Shown piece by piece: positions 1 to 9,092 of a stretch of DNA of 64,000 bases. Origin of the DNA: Selaginella moellendorffii. Its lineage: Eukaryota > Streptophyta > Lycopodiopsida > Selaginellales > Selaginellaceae. The position numbers and the translations under genes were made by a program. How positions within the stretch are numbered: the stretch's first letter is position 1; each line of letters starts with the position of its first letter. The stretch lies in contig NW_003314281.1 in the NCBI RefSeq assembly GCF_000143415.4, positions 786,096 to 850,095 on the forward strand. The letters run 5' to 3'. The notes beneath the pieces were generated by a model, which was not told the DNA's origin, made no database searches, and saw only the letters and a list, made by a program, of their open reading frames with translations.

Positions 1-1534
1 CACAGATCTCTCCAAAAGTTGGCCGCTCCTCGGCATTACGGTTCCAGCACCTCCGGATAAGTGTCGTTAGCTCCTCCGGGCAGTCCACAGGTAGCTGCGG
101 ACGCTTGTTTTCAGCACAGACCAGTATCGCAAAGTCAATCCTTTCGATGATGTCTTCGAACGGCAGCCTTCCGGTCACCAGGTAACAGCAGATGATTGCA
201 AAGCTGTAAACATCTGCCTTCTTCGAGTACTTTGCCTTCTCGTCCGTGTTCTCAGAGCGGAAGACTTCTGGTGCTCGGTAAATCTTTGTGCCAACTCCAA
301 CCGTGGCACTCGCAGCTTGAGACGTAGAGAAGTTCGTTTTGGCCGTGCCAAAGTCCGAGATCTTTGTGAGGATCCCAACTTCCAAGTACTTGACAAGGAT
401 GTTACGCGGCTTGAGATCCCTGTGTATGACATTCTTCGAGTGTAAGAATGCCATCCCTTCCGCTATCTGCAACATAATCGACACTGCCGTGACGAGTGGA
501 ACTCCTGCAGCCCCCTTATGCTCGCCTATAAATTTCTCCAGATCCATACTCATCCTCTCCATGACGATTGAGTACTGCTTGCCTTCGACATCACGCGTGA
601 AGCCGATGATGCTGACAACGTTGGGATGCTGCTGCAACGTTACCAAGGCAGTAAACTCCTTCTCGAAGCTGTAATCTCCCGGCCTGAATATCTTCACGGC
701 AACAATTTGATCGAGCCAACCCGCTTCGTAAACCAGCCCGAAAGTGCCAGAGCCGATGAGTTTTCCCAACACCAGTTGCCTGTGGTTGATCTCGAGCTTC
801 CCTCGGTCACCTTCCCAAAGCATGATCCTTTTGAGCTCCTCATACCCCCTTCGCCGTTTGCTCAGCTTTTCTAGAACGACGCCCTTGTCCAGAGCTGCAG
901 CATTCTCTAGTTCACTGCGTAGACCATCCATATCAGCAACCGAAACCATAGTCATCACTCTGACATGGTATTTACTGACGTGAGGAAGATCTTCGTCTCC
1001 CAGCAGCAAAACACTCACCAGGTGTGTGAGATCCCGGAGCTGCTGGAGCACGAATTTGAATTCTTCCTCGATAAACAGCGTCCTGACCTTCCATCCTTTC
1101 CTGCTTCCCGAGGAGCTCGGGATGATCTGCAAACCCGTGTGCATGACACGCAGGAGCTCCTTGATCGCCTCGTTGCAGCTGCCTGTGCTCAAGTAGCCAG
1201 ATCGCTCCCATCCTACCAGGCGGCTTGCAACCGTATGGAACGCGGAGGAAAGAAGCTTGCGCTCGGCCTCCCAGACCCCAGCGCTGGAGCTGCTAGTATC
1301 CCGAGCTCGGTCGCTGATATGAACGACACCTTCTGCAAGGCCACAAACTTGCCCGCGAGAATCTTCTGAAAGGCACCGCAACAAACACGCCATGAGAGGT
1401 GAAAGATTTCCCATCGCTACTTGCTTGTAAAGACTATAGAGCAATCGCACCTTGAGAGTCTCGGTACAAGCTTTGTCGTATTCCTTGTGGTTTTGATCCC
1501 TGCATTGCTTGCCACGCGCGCCCAGCTTTGGCAT
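1..1534 (-). CDS. Protein kinase with DUF1221/MLKL-like N-terminal region (C-terminus off the window)
   Basis: The minus strand is open without a stop from 1534 to the left edge, about 511 codons, with no intron needed. The kinase domain fills the second half: a glycine loop GSGTFG near residue 263, VAVKIF with the ATP lysine, HRDLKPRN near 365, DFGTA near 392, an APE-type motif RAPEVF, and the subdomain XI arginine in EERPTFGEI at the edge, so only a short tail is missing. The first 240 residues are helical and lack a signal peptide or membrane segment. The layout fits the plant kinase family with an N-terminal DUF1221 region, related to plant MLKL-like proteins; that assignment is inference. 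The start is uncertain: an in-frame TGA lies just upstream of the ATG at 1534, and a second in-frame ATG at 1414 would give an MGN start suited to N-myristoylation. Confidence 0.82.
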   Translation of the reverse strand, partial: MPKLGARGKQCRDQNHKEYDKACTETLKVRLLYSLYKQVAMGNLSPLMACLLRCLSEDSRGQVCGLAEGVVHISDRARDTSSSSAGVWEAERKLLSSAFHTVASRLVGWERSGYLSTGSCNEAIKELLRVMHTGLQIIPSSSGSRKGWKVRTLFIEEEFKFVLQQLRDLTHLVSVLLLGDEDLPHVSKYHVRVMTMVSVADMDGLRSELENAAALDKGVVLEKLSKRRRGYEELKRIMLWEGDRGKLEINHRQLVLGKLIGSGTFGLVYEAGWLDQIVAVKIFRPGDYSFEKEFTALVTLQQHPNVVSIIGFTRDVEGKQYSIVMERMSMDLEKFIGEHKGAAGVPLVTAVSIMLQIAEGMAFLHSKNVIHRDLKPRNILVKYLEVGILTKISDFGTAKTNFSTSQAASATVGVGTKIYRAPEVFRSENTDEKAKYSKKADVYSFAIICCYLVTGRLPFEDIIERIDFAILVCAENKRPQLPVDCPEELTTLIRRCWNRNAEERPTFGEIC

Positions 1535-2141
1535 GGCTTGGATGGATGGATATATTCATGGGCGATAGCGTCCATGATCGATCCCTCCTGCAAAGAAACA
1601 GCGAAATTTTACTGTAATCCTCGCAGTCCAAAGAACACGAAGAAATTCTACGCACAAAACAAGAAATCGACGAACTATACCGAAATTTCACGCAGAATTC
1701 GTCCCGATGTCTTCATCCGGTAGAAATTCTACGCGCAAAGCAAACCAATCCAAGAAATCGCTTTCTGGAGGAACAATACCGAGATTTCACGCAGAACTCG
1801 TCCCGATCTCGCTGGCGCTCCATCCGGTAGATGAAATGCGAGGGCGAGCGCGAGATTAAAATGCACTCCATGGCGCGATCGCTCCATCGCGCTATCGACG
1901 CTATGCTCTAAAACCCTAGCAAGAACAAATCCCTTTTGGGGGTTTTATTGGGAAGCTTTGAATGAATGGAGGATCAGCCACCGAGCAGGGAGAATGCCGC
2001 GTGTTCGCTGCCTGATCCTTCACTTGCACTCGTTGCTCTCTCCCATCCGAGAGCAAATTCGTGCACAAATCTCTCATTCCATCCTCTAGGGCAAAGCTTT
2101 TCTTGCCCTCTCCTTCGATCGATCGATCAATCCTCCTCGCC
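1535..2141. other. Spacer between kinase 5' end and ERF 3' end
   Basis: No gene is seen. The spacer holds the upstream region of the kinase and the 3' flank of the ERF gene. It contains a diverged tandem duplication (listed separately) and a telo-box-like AAACCCTAG at about 1911-1919. Several CGATCGAT-type repeats lie near 2117-2130. Confidence 0.6.
1640..1829. repeat. Diverged two-copy tandem duplication
   Basis: Two adjacent units share the same order of words: AGAAATTCTACGC, AAGAAATCG, ATACCGA-ATTTCACGCAGAA, TCGTCCCGATCTC and CATCCGGTAGA. Unit 1 is about 1640-1722. Unit 2 is about 1723-1829 and carries extra inserted bases. The repeat lies roughly 110-300 bp upstream of the kinase start, so it may sit in its promoter. 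Confidence 0.7.
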
Positions 2142-3515
2142 CTAGGCGACGCGGCAGAGGTGAGCTCCCCAGCTCCCATCCGCATTGCAATCACCGCTAG
2201 CGCCAGGCGAGGCTCCGCCCCATCCAGGCGACCTTTGCATGATCTTGCACGACGACAATGCCGCTGGCGATGCCACCAGGAAGGAAGAAGAATTGGAAGA
2301 ACAGCACGGCGGCGATCGTCCAAACAGAGAGGGTGAGCTGGTGATGGGAATCGAATTCTTGCTCGTAGTCTCACTGGATCTCATTAGGCAGAGCTCCTGG
2401 ATCCCATTCATGGCGTAGAGCGACGCGGACGAGATCCTCTCGAAATTCAGCCTTCGGATTTGCTCACGCAGGATCATGTTCTCCTCGCTCTCGCTAGGGG
2501 GGAGCTGGAGATCGCTGGGAGCCTCTGGTAAGCCCGTGATCGCCGAGAGCTCTTCGAACTGATCGCTGCCAGGCATGGACATGTCCACCGAGAGATCAAA
2601 GAGCGACGTGTAAATGGAGTCGCCCTCTCCGCCACTCTGGACGACCAGCTCTTCCAGCCCCGAGAGAGTGTCGCTAAGATCATCCGAGCTGGCTGGAGAG
2701 TTCCGGCAATCGAGCTCCTGGGCTCCTGGAGGAGGAGCTCCTGGAAGAACTTCCATAGCCGCTACTCCAAAGCCGTCAAAGGTGGTAGCCATACTTCCCT
2801 GGTGATCGCTCATCCCTGGCGTGGTTTTGGCAGTGAAGAGATCGCGCTGCTGCTCTTGGTGGTGGAAGAACTTCGGGAAGCCATCGTTGGCGAGCAAGGT
2901 GGTGAAGGATTGGACGTGGAGTGGCTGTGCCTGGACGTTGCCGAGCTCTTCCTCGTCGCCAAAGTAGTGGAGCTGGTTAAAGCTGTAAGTCATGGCTTGA
3001 GCTTCGTCTTCCCCTTTCTTTGGAGCTACAGTGCATGGATTTGATGAGCTCTTCCCTCTGGCCGATTTCAGGCGCTGGTGGAGCGTCCGCGCGGCCTTGG
3101 ACGGAAGAACTGAGCCGCTCGAGGGCGATGCCGCCGGTAAGAAGTTCGTGCGCGTGTTGACGCCCCGGAGCATGCAAGCCGCCTCGTCGTAAGCTCTGGC
3201 GGCGTCCTCCGCCGTGTCGAAAGTCCCCAGCCATAGCCGGATCTTCTGCGTCGTGTCTTTGATCTCCGCCACCCAGCGCCCCGACGATCTTTGCCTCACT
3301 CCCACGAACTTCTTCTTCCTTCTCCCGCTCGGCCTGCTGCTGCTACCAAGCTTCTCGCTGCTGCTCAGCACTGCCTCTCTTTCCAGTGACTCCGCTTGTG
3401 GCTTGAGCCTCCGCTGCTGGTACTTTCGCCTCCCGGTCTCGAGTCTATAGAAGGGGAAGCTCGCGTCTTGATCTTCTCCATCTCCAGCGAAAGATAGCAC
3501 GCTTTGTTCCGACAT
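2142..3515 (-). CDS. AP2/ERF transcription factor, ERN-like
   Basis: One open frame of 457 codons from the ATG at 3515. A basic patch at residues 62-69 leads into a single AP2/ERF DNA-binding domain (about 70-125) with [30 protein letters not shown] and [16 protein letters not shown] second conserved element, [17 protein letters not shown] near residues 358-373, matches the C-terminal motif known from ERN-type (nodulation-related subfamily) ERFs, hence the ERN-like call. Only one AP2 domain and no B3 domain are present, so it is neither ANT-type AP2 nor RAV. The predicted role is nuclear, sequence-specific transcription control. About 83 further residues follow the motif and are serine- and proline-rich with no conserved look; they could be non-coding sequence after a missed splice site. 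A TATATA tract lies about 140-160 bp upstream. Confidence 0.88.
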   Translation of the reverse strand: MSEQSVLSFAGDGEDQDASFPFYRLETGRRKYQQRRLKPQAESLEREAVLSSSEKLGSSSRPSGRRKKKFVGVRQRSSGRWVAEIKDTTQKIRLWLGTFDTAEDAARAYDEAACMLRGVNTRTNFLPAASPSSGSVLPSKAARTLHQRLKSARGKSSSNPCTVAPKKGEDEAQAMTYSFNQLHYFGDEEELGNVQAQPLHVQSFTTLLANDGFPKFFHHQEQQRDLFTAKTTPGMSDHQGSMATTFDGFGVAAMEVLPGAPPPGAQELDCRNSPASSDDLSDTLSGLEELVVQSGGEGDSIYTSLFDLSVDMSMPGSDQFEELSAITGLPEAPSDLQLPPSESEENMILREQIRRLNFERISSASLYAMNGIQELCLMRSSETTSKNSIPITSSPSLFGRSPPCCSSNSSSFLVASPAALSSCKIMQRSPGWGGASPGASGDCNADGSWGAHLCRVA

Positions 3516-4882
3516 CTCAGACTGGAAACTGCGTAAGTTGCTGGAGAATTCTAGCTGGATTCTTAGCTGCTAAGTTCGCATCCTCTTTTTCTTCTCTCCT
3601 CTACAAGTAAGAACTTAAGCTCTGTTTGCTTTGTGCAGGATCTGCCCCCATTCCTATGATATATATATATATATCCCAGTCTTCTCCGATCCTGGCCGTC
3701 CGAACTCTCGCCACAGGTATAGTAGATTGCAAATAGAAAATCTTCGAAGCCATTCTATACTGTTTCGATTTTTCTTTGCTTTCGCCTTCGTGTTTTTCTT
3801 TAATGCAGGTTGCTTGTGCTGCTCTCACAGAGATGTCATCGACGTATGTCTTCTTGTTACGAAGGAGATTCTTCACACCATTTGGAGCGCAATGCTGTAC
3901 AGGTCACAGGTATTTCTTTTCGATCCATTTGGTGGTTTATTGCTTGGAAGGGAATTTAGCGAGGCATTTGATCTGCTCTTGTCTCACTTAGGCTGTTCGT
4001 GGCTGTAAGTTCGGGGGGATTTCGGCACTGTTCCTGGGAGTTTTTTCACTGTTCTTCTCGGCGGAAGCGTTCAACGCTTATACTTTGCAAGTGAGTTGTT
4101 GTCGTGTTTTTCTTTGAGAAAGAATGGTTCCGATCAACTCATTCTCGTTGCGACCAGGTCAATCAACACGCTAAGTAGCACCACTCGATCCAGCGTTTGG
4201 ATTAAGCTCAAGCAATCTAGTAACTCAAGCCCAGTCAAAGCACGCTGCCGATAGCTCCAAAGTTTGCAAATGGATGGAGCAAACTCGACCGGGGCGATTT
4301 GGCGTGACTTTGCACACAAATCTACGGGAAGGGGACGAGCTCTTTGGCATCACTCGCGAGATCTAGAGGCCGACGACGCAAGATTGTCCCCATCAGTTTT
4401 TTTGGGATTGTTGGTGGAGAACGACGTCGAGCCTGTTGTGACCGTCGTGATCCAAGCGAGCGTCCAAGCCCGTGATCTAAGCAAGGTTCCAAACTCTTAT
4501 AATGTGGATCCAAAACTTTGGAGTCCTGCCTTGTTGGTCTCTAAATCCAAAACAAGGATCAAAGGCTGGACTGGTCAAGGATGGATGTTCTTGCCGTTTT
4601 CTCCTTGTTGCTTCTCCATGGGAGATTTTCTTACTGCCTGTTTGACCGGACAAAAGGGACCTTTTTTGCTTGGAATGCCTCCACGTGGAAACGCTACCGC
4701 GATTCCTGCACAGTGCTATAGATCCCCCTATCCACGTGGAGACTACACAGGGCGTCAACACGCCCGCAAGTTGCTGGTCCTGTCCCTTGACCCCGCGACA
4801 TTTGGCAATGATAGCATGGATTTAGTTACAAAAAATCTACAAAAAGGCAAAAAACATTATGTCAATCGAGAGACAAATGTCT
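3516..4882. other. Intergenic region upstream of ERF
   Basis: No gene is supported. An (AT)n tract at about 3658-3674 lies upstream of the ERF start and could act as its TATA region. A 226-codon open frame (4264-4944, plus) ends in the antisense of the tRNA and is judged spurious. Confidence 0.6.
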
Positions 4883-4955
4883 CGCCGTCCGTGGGAATCG
4901 AACCCACGACCACGTGGTTAAAAGCCACGCGCTCTACCGGCTGAGCTAGGACGGC
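4883..4955 (-). tRNA. tRNA-Lys (anticodon UUU)
   Basis: On the minus strand a 73-nt cloverleaf can be drawn. The acceptor stem GCCGTCC pairs with GGACGGC and is followed by a G discriminator. The D arm holds TAGCTCAGCCGGTAGAGC (A box). The anticodon stem CGTGG/CCACG closes the loop CTTTTAA with anticodon TTT. The T arm holds GGTTCGATTCC (B box). No intron is present. This is a nuclear tRNA transcribed by Pol III from its internal promoters; the template tail downstream (plus strand left of 4883) contains short A runs rather than a strong T run. Confidence 0.96.
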
Positions 4956-5200
4956 AACCACAATGATTTTACCAAAACTTCTTTACAAGACAAATCAAAA
5001 GAAAGGTGGTGCAAAAGATGGATGAGACGGGCTGCTGGAGAAGTGCGTGGACTCACTGGTGTACTTCTAGAAATTATGTAAGAAGTAGAAAACTTTGTTT
5101 GAAATCAAAGATTTAAGATCATTAAAATTGAAATATCAAAGCATCAGGAATTCTTTGGACTTTAGGAAAGAAGTGAATCACCGTGCTTGAGCTTGTGCGG

Positions 5201-7510
5201 CTATCCTGCGTCGCAAGAAAAAGAGATTTGCAACAAGAGAGTGTAGGCCGAGGCCAGCGACGGAGCTCCCGGTGGAAACAGAAGAACGAGGTGGCGGAAA
5301 GACTCTTGGCCTCGACACAGATCGAGCTGATCCTTGGCGCACCCCAGCAGCGTCTGCCACGCCAGAGCATTCGGCTCAAAAGGCATGCACTCGAGCAGCT
5401 CGTGTGCCTGTGAAAGCTCCCCCGCCCGAGCCAGTGCATCGATCAAGCACACATAGTGCTCCAGGCTCGCTGCAACTCCGGCAAAATCCCTCGCTGCCAC
5501 TGCAGCGAAGAGCGCCATGGCATGGACGAGATGCCCAGCTTGGCTGCAAGCGGCCAGGAGAGACACGAAAGTGATGGCGTCCGCCTGGATCCCTTGCAGC
5601 TGCATCGTGCCAAAGAGATCCAAAGTCTGCTCCAGCGCCGCTGGAGTGAAACAGGCCGAGCCATTGGCAGCGATGAGCGTGCTCCAAGTCACTACGTCCC
5701 GGGCCTGCGCTTGCATGGCGTCGAACACCTCCCTCGCGGCCTGGAGCATCCCACGCTTGGCGTACATGTTGAGCACCGCGTTCGCCACCTTCGTCACCTG
5801 GGCCAGGAGCCGGCCATCGTCCACCTCGGCTATGATCTCGTGCACTCCACGCATCGCGCTGAGGCTGCTCTCGCTGCTCCCGCTCACTGCCTCGACCAGG
5901 CTCACGTAGCTGACATCGTCGAGCTTCACGCCTTCCAGATCCATGGCGCAGAATGTGGCCAGTGATGCCCGGCTATGCCCGGCTTGGGCATACGCCGAAA
6001 CGATGGTGTTCCACGACACGGTGTCCCGCTCGTCCATGGCATCGAAGGTGGCCTTCGCCTGCTCGATGTGCCCGAGCTGGGCATACGCCCCCGCCACGAT
6101 GTTCCACAGCACCACGTCTCGAGCAGGTACTCTGTGCATGGCCGCGTTCAGGGCGTCGTCGCTGCACACCGCCAACAGGCTCGTCCACGACACCAGATCC
6201 CGCTCGGGCATCTCGTCGAAGAGCAGCTTCGTCCCCGGAGAGTCTCCGGCACGGCTGTAGCCGGCGAGCATGGCGTTCCAAGCTGTGACATCCCAGCAGG
6301 CCATCCTGGTGAAAACTTCCCTGGCCAGGTCTAGATTCTTGGGACTGTGTTGCTGCTCCGCTAGCGCCATCACCATCGTCGTCCAGGAGAACAAGTCCCG
6401 GTGATAGCACAGCTCCTGGCTTGCAAACATGCTCGCGGCCCCTGGAAGATCTCCGCCCCTAGCAGCTGCATGGAGGGCGACGTTGCGAGCCACCAGGCTA
6501 TGGGACGGGATCTTGCCCAGGAGCTGCTCCAACACGACCAAGCTCCCAGCCGCGGCAGTAGCTCTGGCGACGAGCACCCACGACAATGCATCCCTCTCGC
6601 GCATCCTGTCAAACACGAGCTTGGCATCATCCGGCATCCCATGGCTGCCGTAGGCCGCGATGAGTGCATTGCAGGTGACAAGGTTGTGGAGCGGCATTGC
6701 ATCAAACACGGCCTTGGCTTGCTCCGTGCAGTGATTCTCGACGTAAGCTTGCATGAGCGAGTTCCACGAGACCACGTCCCAGGCCGGCATTCGCTCGAAC
6801 ACGGCAGTGCAGCGCTCGAGGTGGCCGGAGAGCGCACAGGCCGAGATGAAAACGTTCCAGCTCACGCTGCTGCGCTCGGGCATGGCCTCAAACACGGCCC
6901 GCGACTCGTCCAGCTTCCCGGCCCGCGCCAGCGCCGCCACCAGCGTAGTGCACGCGACGGCATTCCACCCCGGCATTTGCCCACAAACGAGCGCCGCCTC
7001 GTCGGCTTTCTCGGCACGGGCAAATGCTGCAGCGAGGCTCGCCCACGATATCACGTTCCTCTCAGGCATCTCGTCGAAAACACTCTTCGCCTGCATCGCT
7101 GCGCAGTCCTCGCCGAGCGCCCATAGCATGTCGTTCCAGGACACAATGCTGCGGAGGGACATCTTTTGAAAAGCATCTTTCGATCCTTCCATATGCCCAG
7201 ACTGGGCAAATGCATGAAGCAGGATGTTCCACGAGAAGACATTGCGCTCCTGAAGACTCGTAAACACCAACGTCGCCTCCTCTAGCCTCTCAAAGCTGCC
7301 ATACATCCTAACGAGAAGATTCCCAAGGAAGGTGTCTCCGCCATAGCCACGCTTGATTATCTCGGAGTGCAACCTCTTCCCCTCGTCAAGATCCCGGCAT
7401 CCTCTCAACCGCTGCCCGTAGTCATCCGTCACGTATGAGAGCTTGATTCCACGAGAGAAAATGCGGAAGATCCAGGAAGGTCTTTGCCTCGTATCAATCC
7501 ATGACCACAT
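5201..7510 (-). CDS. PLS-type pentatricopeptide repeat protein (about 769 aa)
   Basis: Intronless frame. The first ATG is at 7510; the open frame extends 27 nt further but only from a GTG. Repeated units of the type VFDxMPxRDxVSWNxxxxAYAxxGH run almost the whole length, mostly short S-like motifs, with L-type units near the N-terminus (CRDLDEGKRLHSEI) and at residues about 540-660. The C-terminal 110 residues (HYVCLIDALARAGELSQAHELL, then ALAWQTLLGCAKDQ) look like an E1-type region; there is no DYW deaminase domain. Known role of the family: sequence-specific RNA binding in mitochondria or chloroplasts, often in C-to-U editing, which would need a partner deaminase here. The N-terminus (MWSWIDTRQRPSWIF) is basic and could be an organelle presequence. 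Divergent from the next PPR gene, with starts only 49-71 bp apart or overlapping. Confidence 0.9.
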   Translation of the reverse strand: MWSWIDTRQRPSWIFRIFSRGIKLSYVTDDYGQRLRGCRDLDEGKRLHSEIIKRGYGGDTFLGNLLVRMYGSFERLEEATLVFTSLQERNVFSWNILLHAFAQSGHMEGSKDAFQKMSLRSIVSWNDMLWALGEDCAAMQAKSVFDEMPERNVISWASLAAAFARAEKADEAALVCGQMPGWNAVACTTLVAALARAGKLDESRAVFEAMPERSSVSWNVFISACALSGHLERCTAVFERMPAWDVVSWNSLMQAYVENHCTEQAKAVFDAMPLHNLVTCNALIAAYGSHGMPDDAKLVFDRMRERDALSWVLVARATAAAGSLVVLEQLLGKIPSHSLVARNVALHAAARGGDLPGAASMFASQELCYHRDLFSWTTMVMALAEQQHSPKNLDLAREVFTRMACWDVTAWNAMLAGYSRAGDSPGTKLLFDEMPERDLVSWTSLLAVCSDDALNAAMHRVPARDVVLWNIVAGAYAQLGHIEQAKATFDAMDERDTVSWNTIVSAYAQAGHSRASLATFCAMDLEGVKLDDVSYVSLVEAVSGSSESSLSAMRGVHEIIAEVDDGRLLAQVTKVANAVLNMYAKRGMLQAAREVFDAMQAQARDVVTWSTLIAANGSACFTPAALEQTLDLFGTMQLQGIQADAITFVSLLAACSQAGHLVHAMALFAAVAARDFAGVAASLEHYVCLIDALARAGELSQAHELLECMPFEPNALAWQTLLGCAKDQLDLCRGQESFRHLVLLFPPGAPSLASAYTLLLQISFSCDAG

Positions 7511-7580
7511 ACACAACGATGATCCAAAACGAAACACTCACCAAAATTCTTCATCATCGCATTGCAGCGACAACTCCGGT

Positions 7581-9092
7581 ATGCTTGTCAAGCTCTCAAC
7601 CTCGCGTAGCATGTTACCGGCAAATGGCGACCATCTTCCAGGATGCAAACCGCTAGTTCTAATTTCGCTGATCAAGGCTTGCAGCCATCAAGCTCTGCGA
7701 GAGAACTGGACCCAGGTTGATGGTCAGCTCGTCAAGATCACGTCCCTGGAACAGGCTATGGCACTACACTCGCAGGCCTCGCTCCAAAATCTCGACTGGA
7801 ACGTTTACGTGGCCAGCAGCCTGGTGGATGTTTACGCAAAGTGTGGCACCATGCACGACTCGCAGTGGGTCTTCGATTCCATCCCGCAGCGCAACGTTGT
7901 ATCGTGGACCTCGCTCATCGCGGGATATGCCCGGAACGGGCATGGCACCACCGCGCTGGAGAGGTTCCAGGAGATGCATTCCAGGGCCCGGGCAGCTCCA
8001 AACGCTCAAACTTTCGTCGCTGCTCTTCAAGCCTGCGCTGCCATCCTCGAAGAAGGGTGCGGCAAAGATCGCGTTCTTGAGACATGCATGGCTCTCCACT
8101 TTCGCGCTGCAAAGCTGGGCCTCGATTCGGATGTTTTCCTTGCGAACAGCCTCGTGGATGTGTACTCCAGGTCCGGAAGTCTCGAGGACGCTCGCAGAGT
8201 GTTTGAGGGAATGCCGAACCGGGATGTGGTAAGCTGGAACTCCATGATGGCTGCATTCGCTCTCCACGGGCATCCACAGCAAGCTCTCGATTTGTTTGTC
8301 GGCATGAAGTTCCAAGGCTGTGCTCCCAGCGCTCAAACTTTCGCCGTCTTGCTAAAGGCCGCTGCCAAGCTCGGAGCGTTGCAGACCGGGAAGATACTCC
8401 ACGCGGAGATTTCTCGGTACTGCTGCTTGGATCCTGAGCTCCAGACGAACTGCTTGGTGGATTTCTACGGCAAATGCGGGAGCATGGTCAATGCCCAACG
8501 AGTTTTCGATTCCACGAGCTCCAGTGACTGCTCCATCGTGACTTGGAACTCTTTGCTGGTCGGATATAGTCGCCAGGGAGACACCACCCGCGTCTTTGCT
8601 CTTTTCGAGGCTCTCGATCGAGTAGCTTTGAGGCCGAATGGAGTAACTTTCTCGGCTCTTCTCGCGGCTAGCAGCCACGCCGGTCTCGTCGACAAGGGAC
8701 TCGAGCACTTCCACTCGATGCTCTCCAGCTATGGAGTCTCTCCCGACGCTCAGCACTGCCGTTGCATGGTGGACGTGCTGGGACGAGCAAACCGGCTGGA
8801 AGAAGCCGTGCAGATGGCGAACATGGTGCCCTGGAGCTCGGTCGCTTGGGTCACTCTCCTTGGTGCTTGCCACAAGTGGAAGAACGTAGAAGTCGGGCGG
8901 CTGGCTTTCGATACTTTGCTGAGAAGTCGAGAGCCTGTTGCGATCTCGTGCTACGTGATGATGGCCAGTATCTATGGAGCCGCGGGAATGTGGGAGAAGA
9001 AGCTGGAGATCGATGCAATGAGGAGTAAGGCCGAGGACGATGGTCGAACGAGAGATCATCGCGAAGGAGAGTTTGAGCTTCGTCCGGCGTAG
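7581..9092 (+). CDS. PLS-type pentatricopeptide repeat protein (about 503 aa)
   Basis: Intronless frame. I chose the ATG at 7581 because it avoids overlap with the divergent PPR gene; an in-frame ATG at 7461 would add 40 residues and overlap it by 50 bp. P, L and S motifs alternate: ASSLVDVYAKCGTMHDSQWVF, RNVVSWTSLIAGYARNGHG, and so on. The first L motif carries the extra segment TQVDGQLVKITSLEQAMALH seen in other PPRs of this window. The tail (HCRCMVDVLGRANRLEEAVQ, SVAWVTLLGACHKWKN, CYVMMASIYGAAGMWEKK) is an E1/E2-like region that ends without a DYW domain. Probable organellar RNA-binding or editing factor. Its last 37 bp overlap the 3' coding end of the convergent PPR gene. Confidence 0.9.
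   Translation: MLVKLSTSRSMLPANGDHLPGCKPLVLISLIKACSHQALRENWTQVDGQLVKITSLEQAMALHSQASLQNLDWNVYVASSLVDVYAKCGTMHDSQWVFDSIPQRNVVSWTSLIAGYARNGHGTTALERFQEMHSRARAAPNAQTFVAALQACAAILEEGCGKDRVLETCMALHFRAAKLGLDSDVFLANSLVDVYSRSGSLEDARRVFEGMPNRDVVSWNSMMAAFALHGHPQQALDLFVGMKFQGCAPSAQTFAVLLKAAAKLGALQTGKILHAEISRYCCLDPELQTNCLVDFYGKCGSMVNAQRVFDSTSSSDCSIVTWNSLLVGYSRQGDTTRVFALFEALDRVALRPNGVTFSALLAASSHAGLVDKGLEHFHSMLSSYGVSPDAQHCRCMVDVLGRANRLEEAVQMANMVPWSSVAWVTLLGACHKWKNVEVGRLAFDTLLRSREPVAISCYVMMASIYGAAGMWEKKLEIDAMRSKAEDDGRTRDHREGEFELRPA

Noticed and set aside
4264-4944. 226-codon open frame on the plus strand
   Set aside because: Its end is the antisense translation of the tRNA-Lys gene, and the rest has no domain or codon pattern of a gene.
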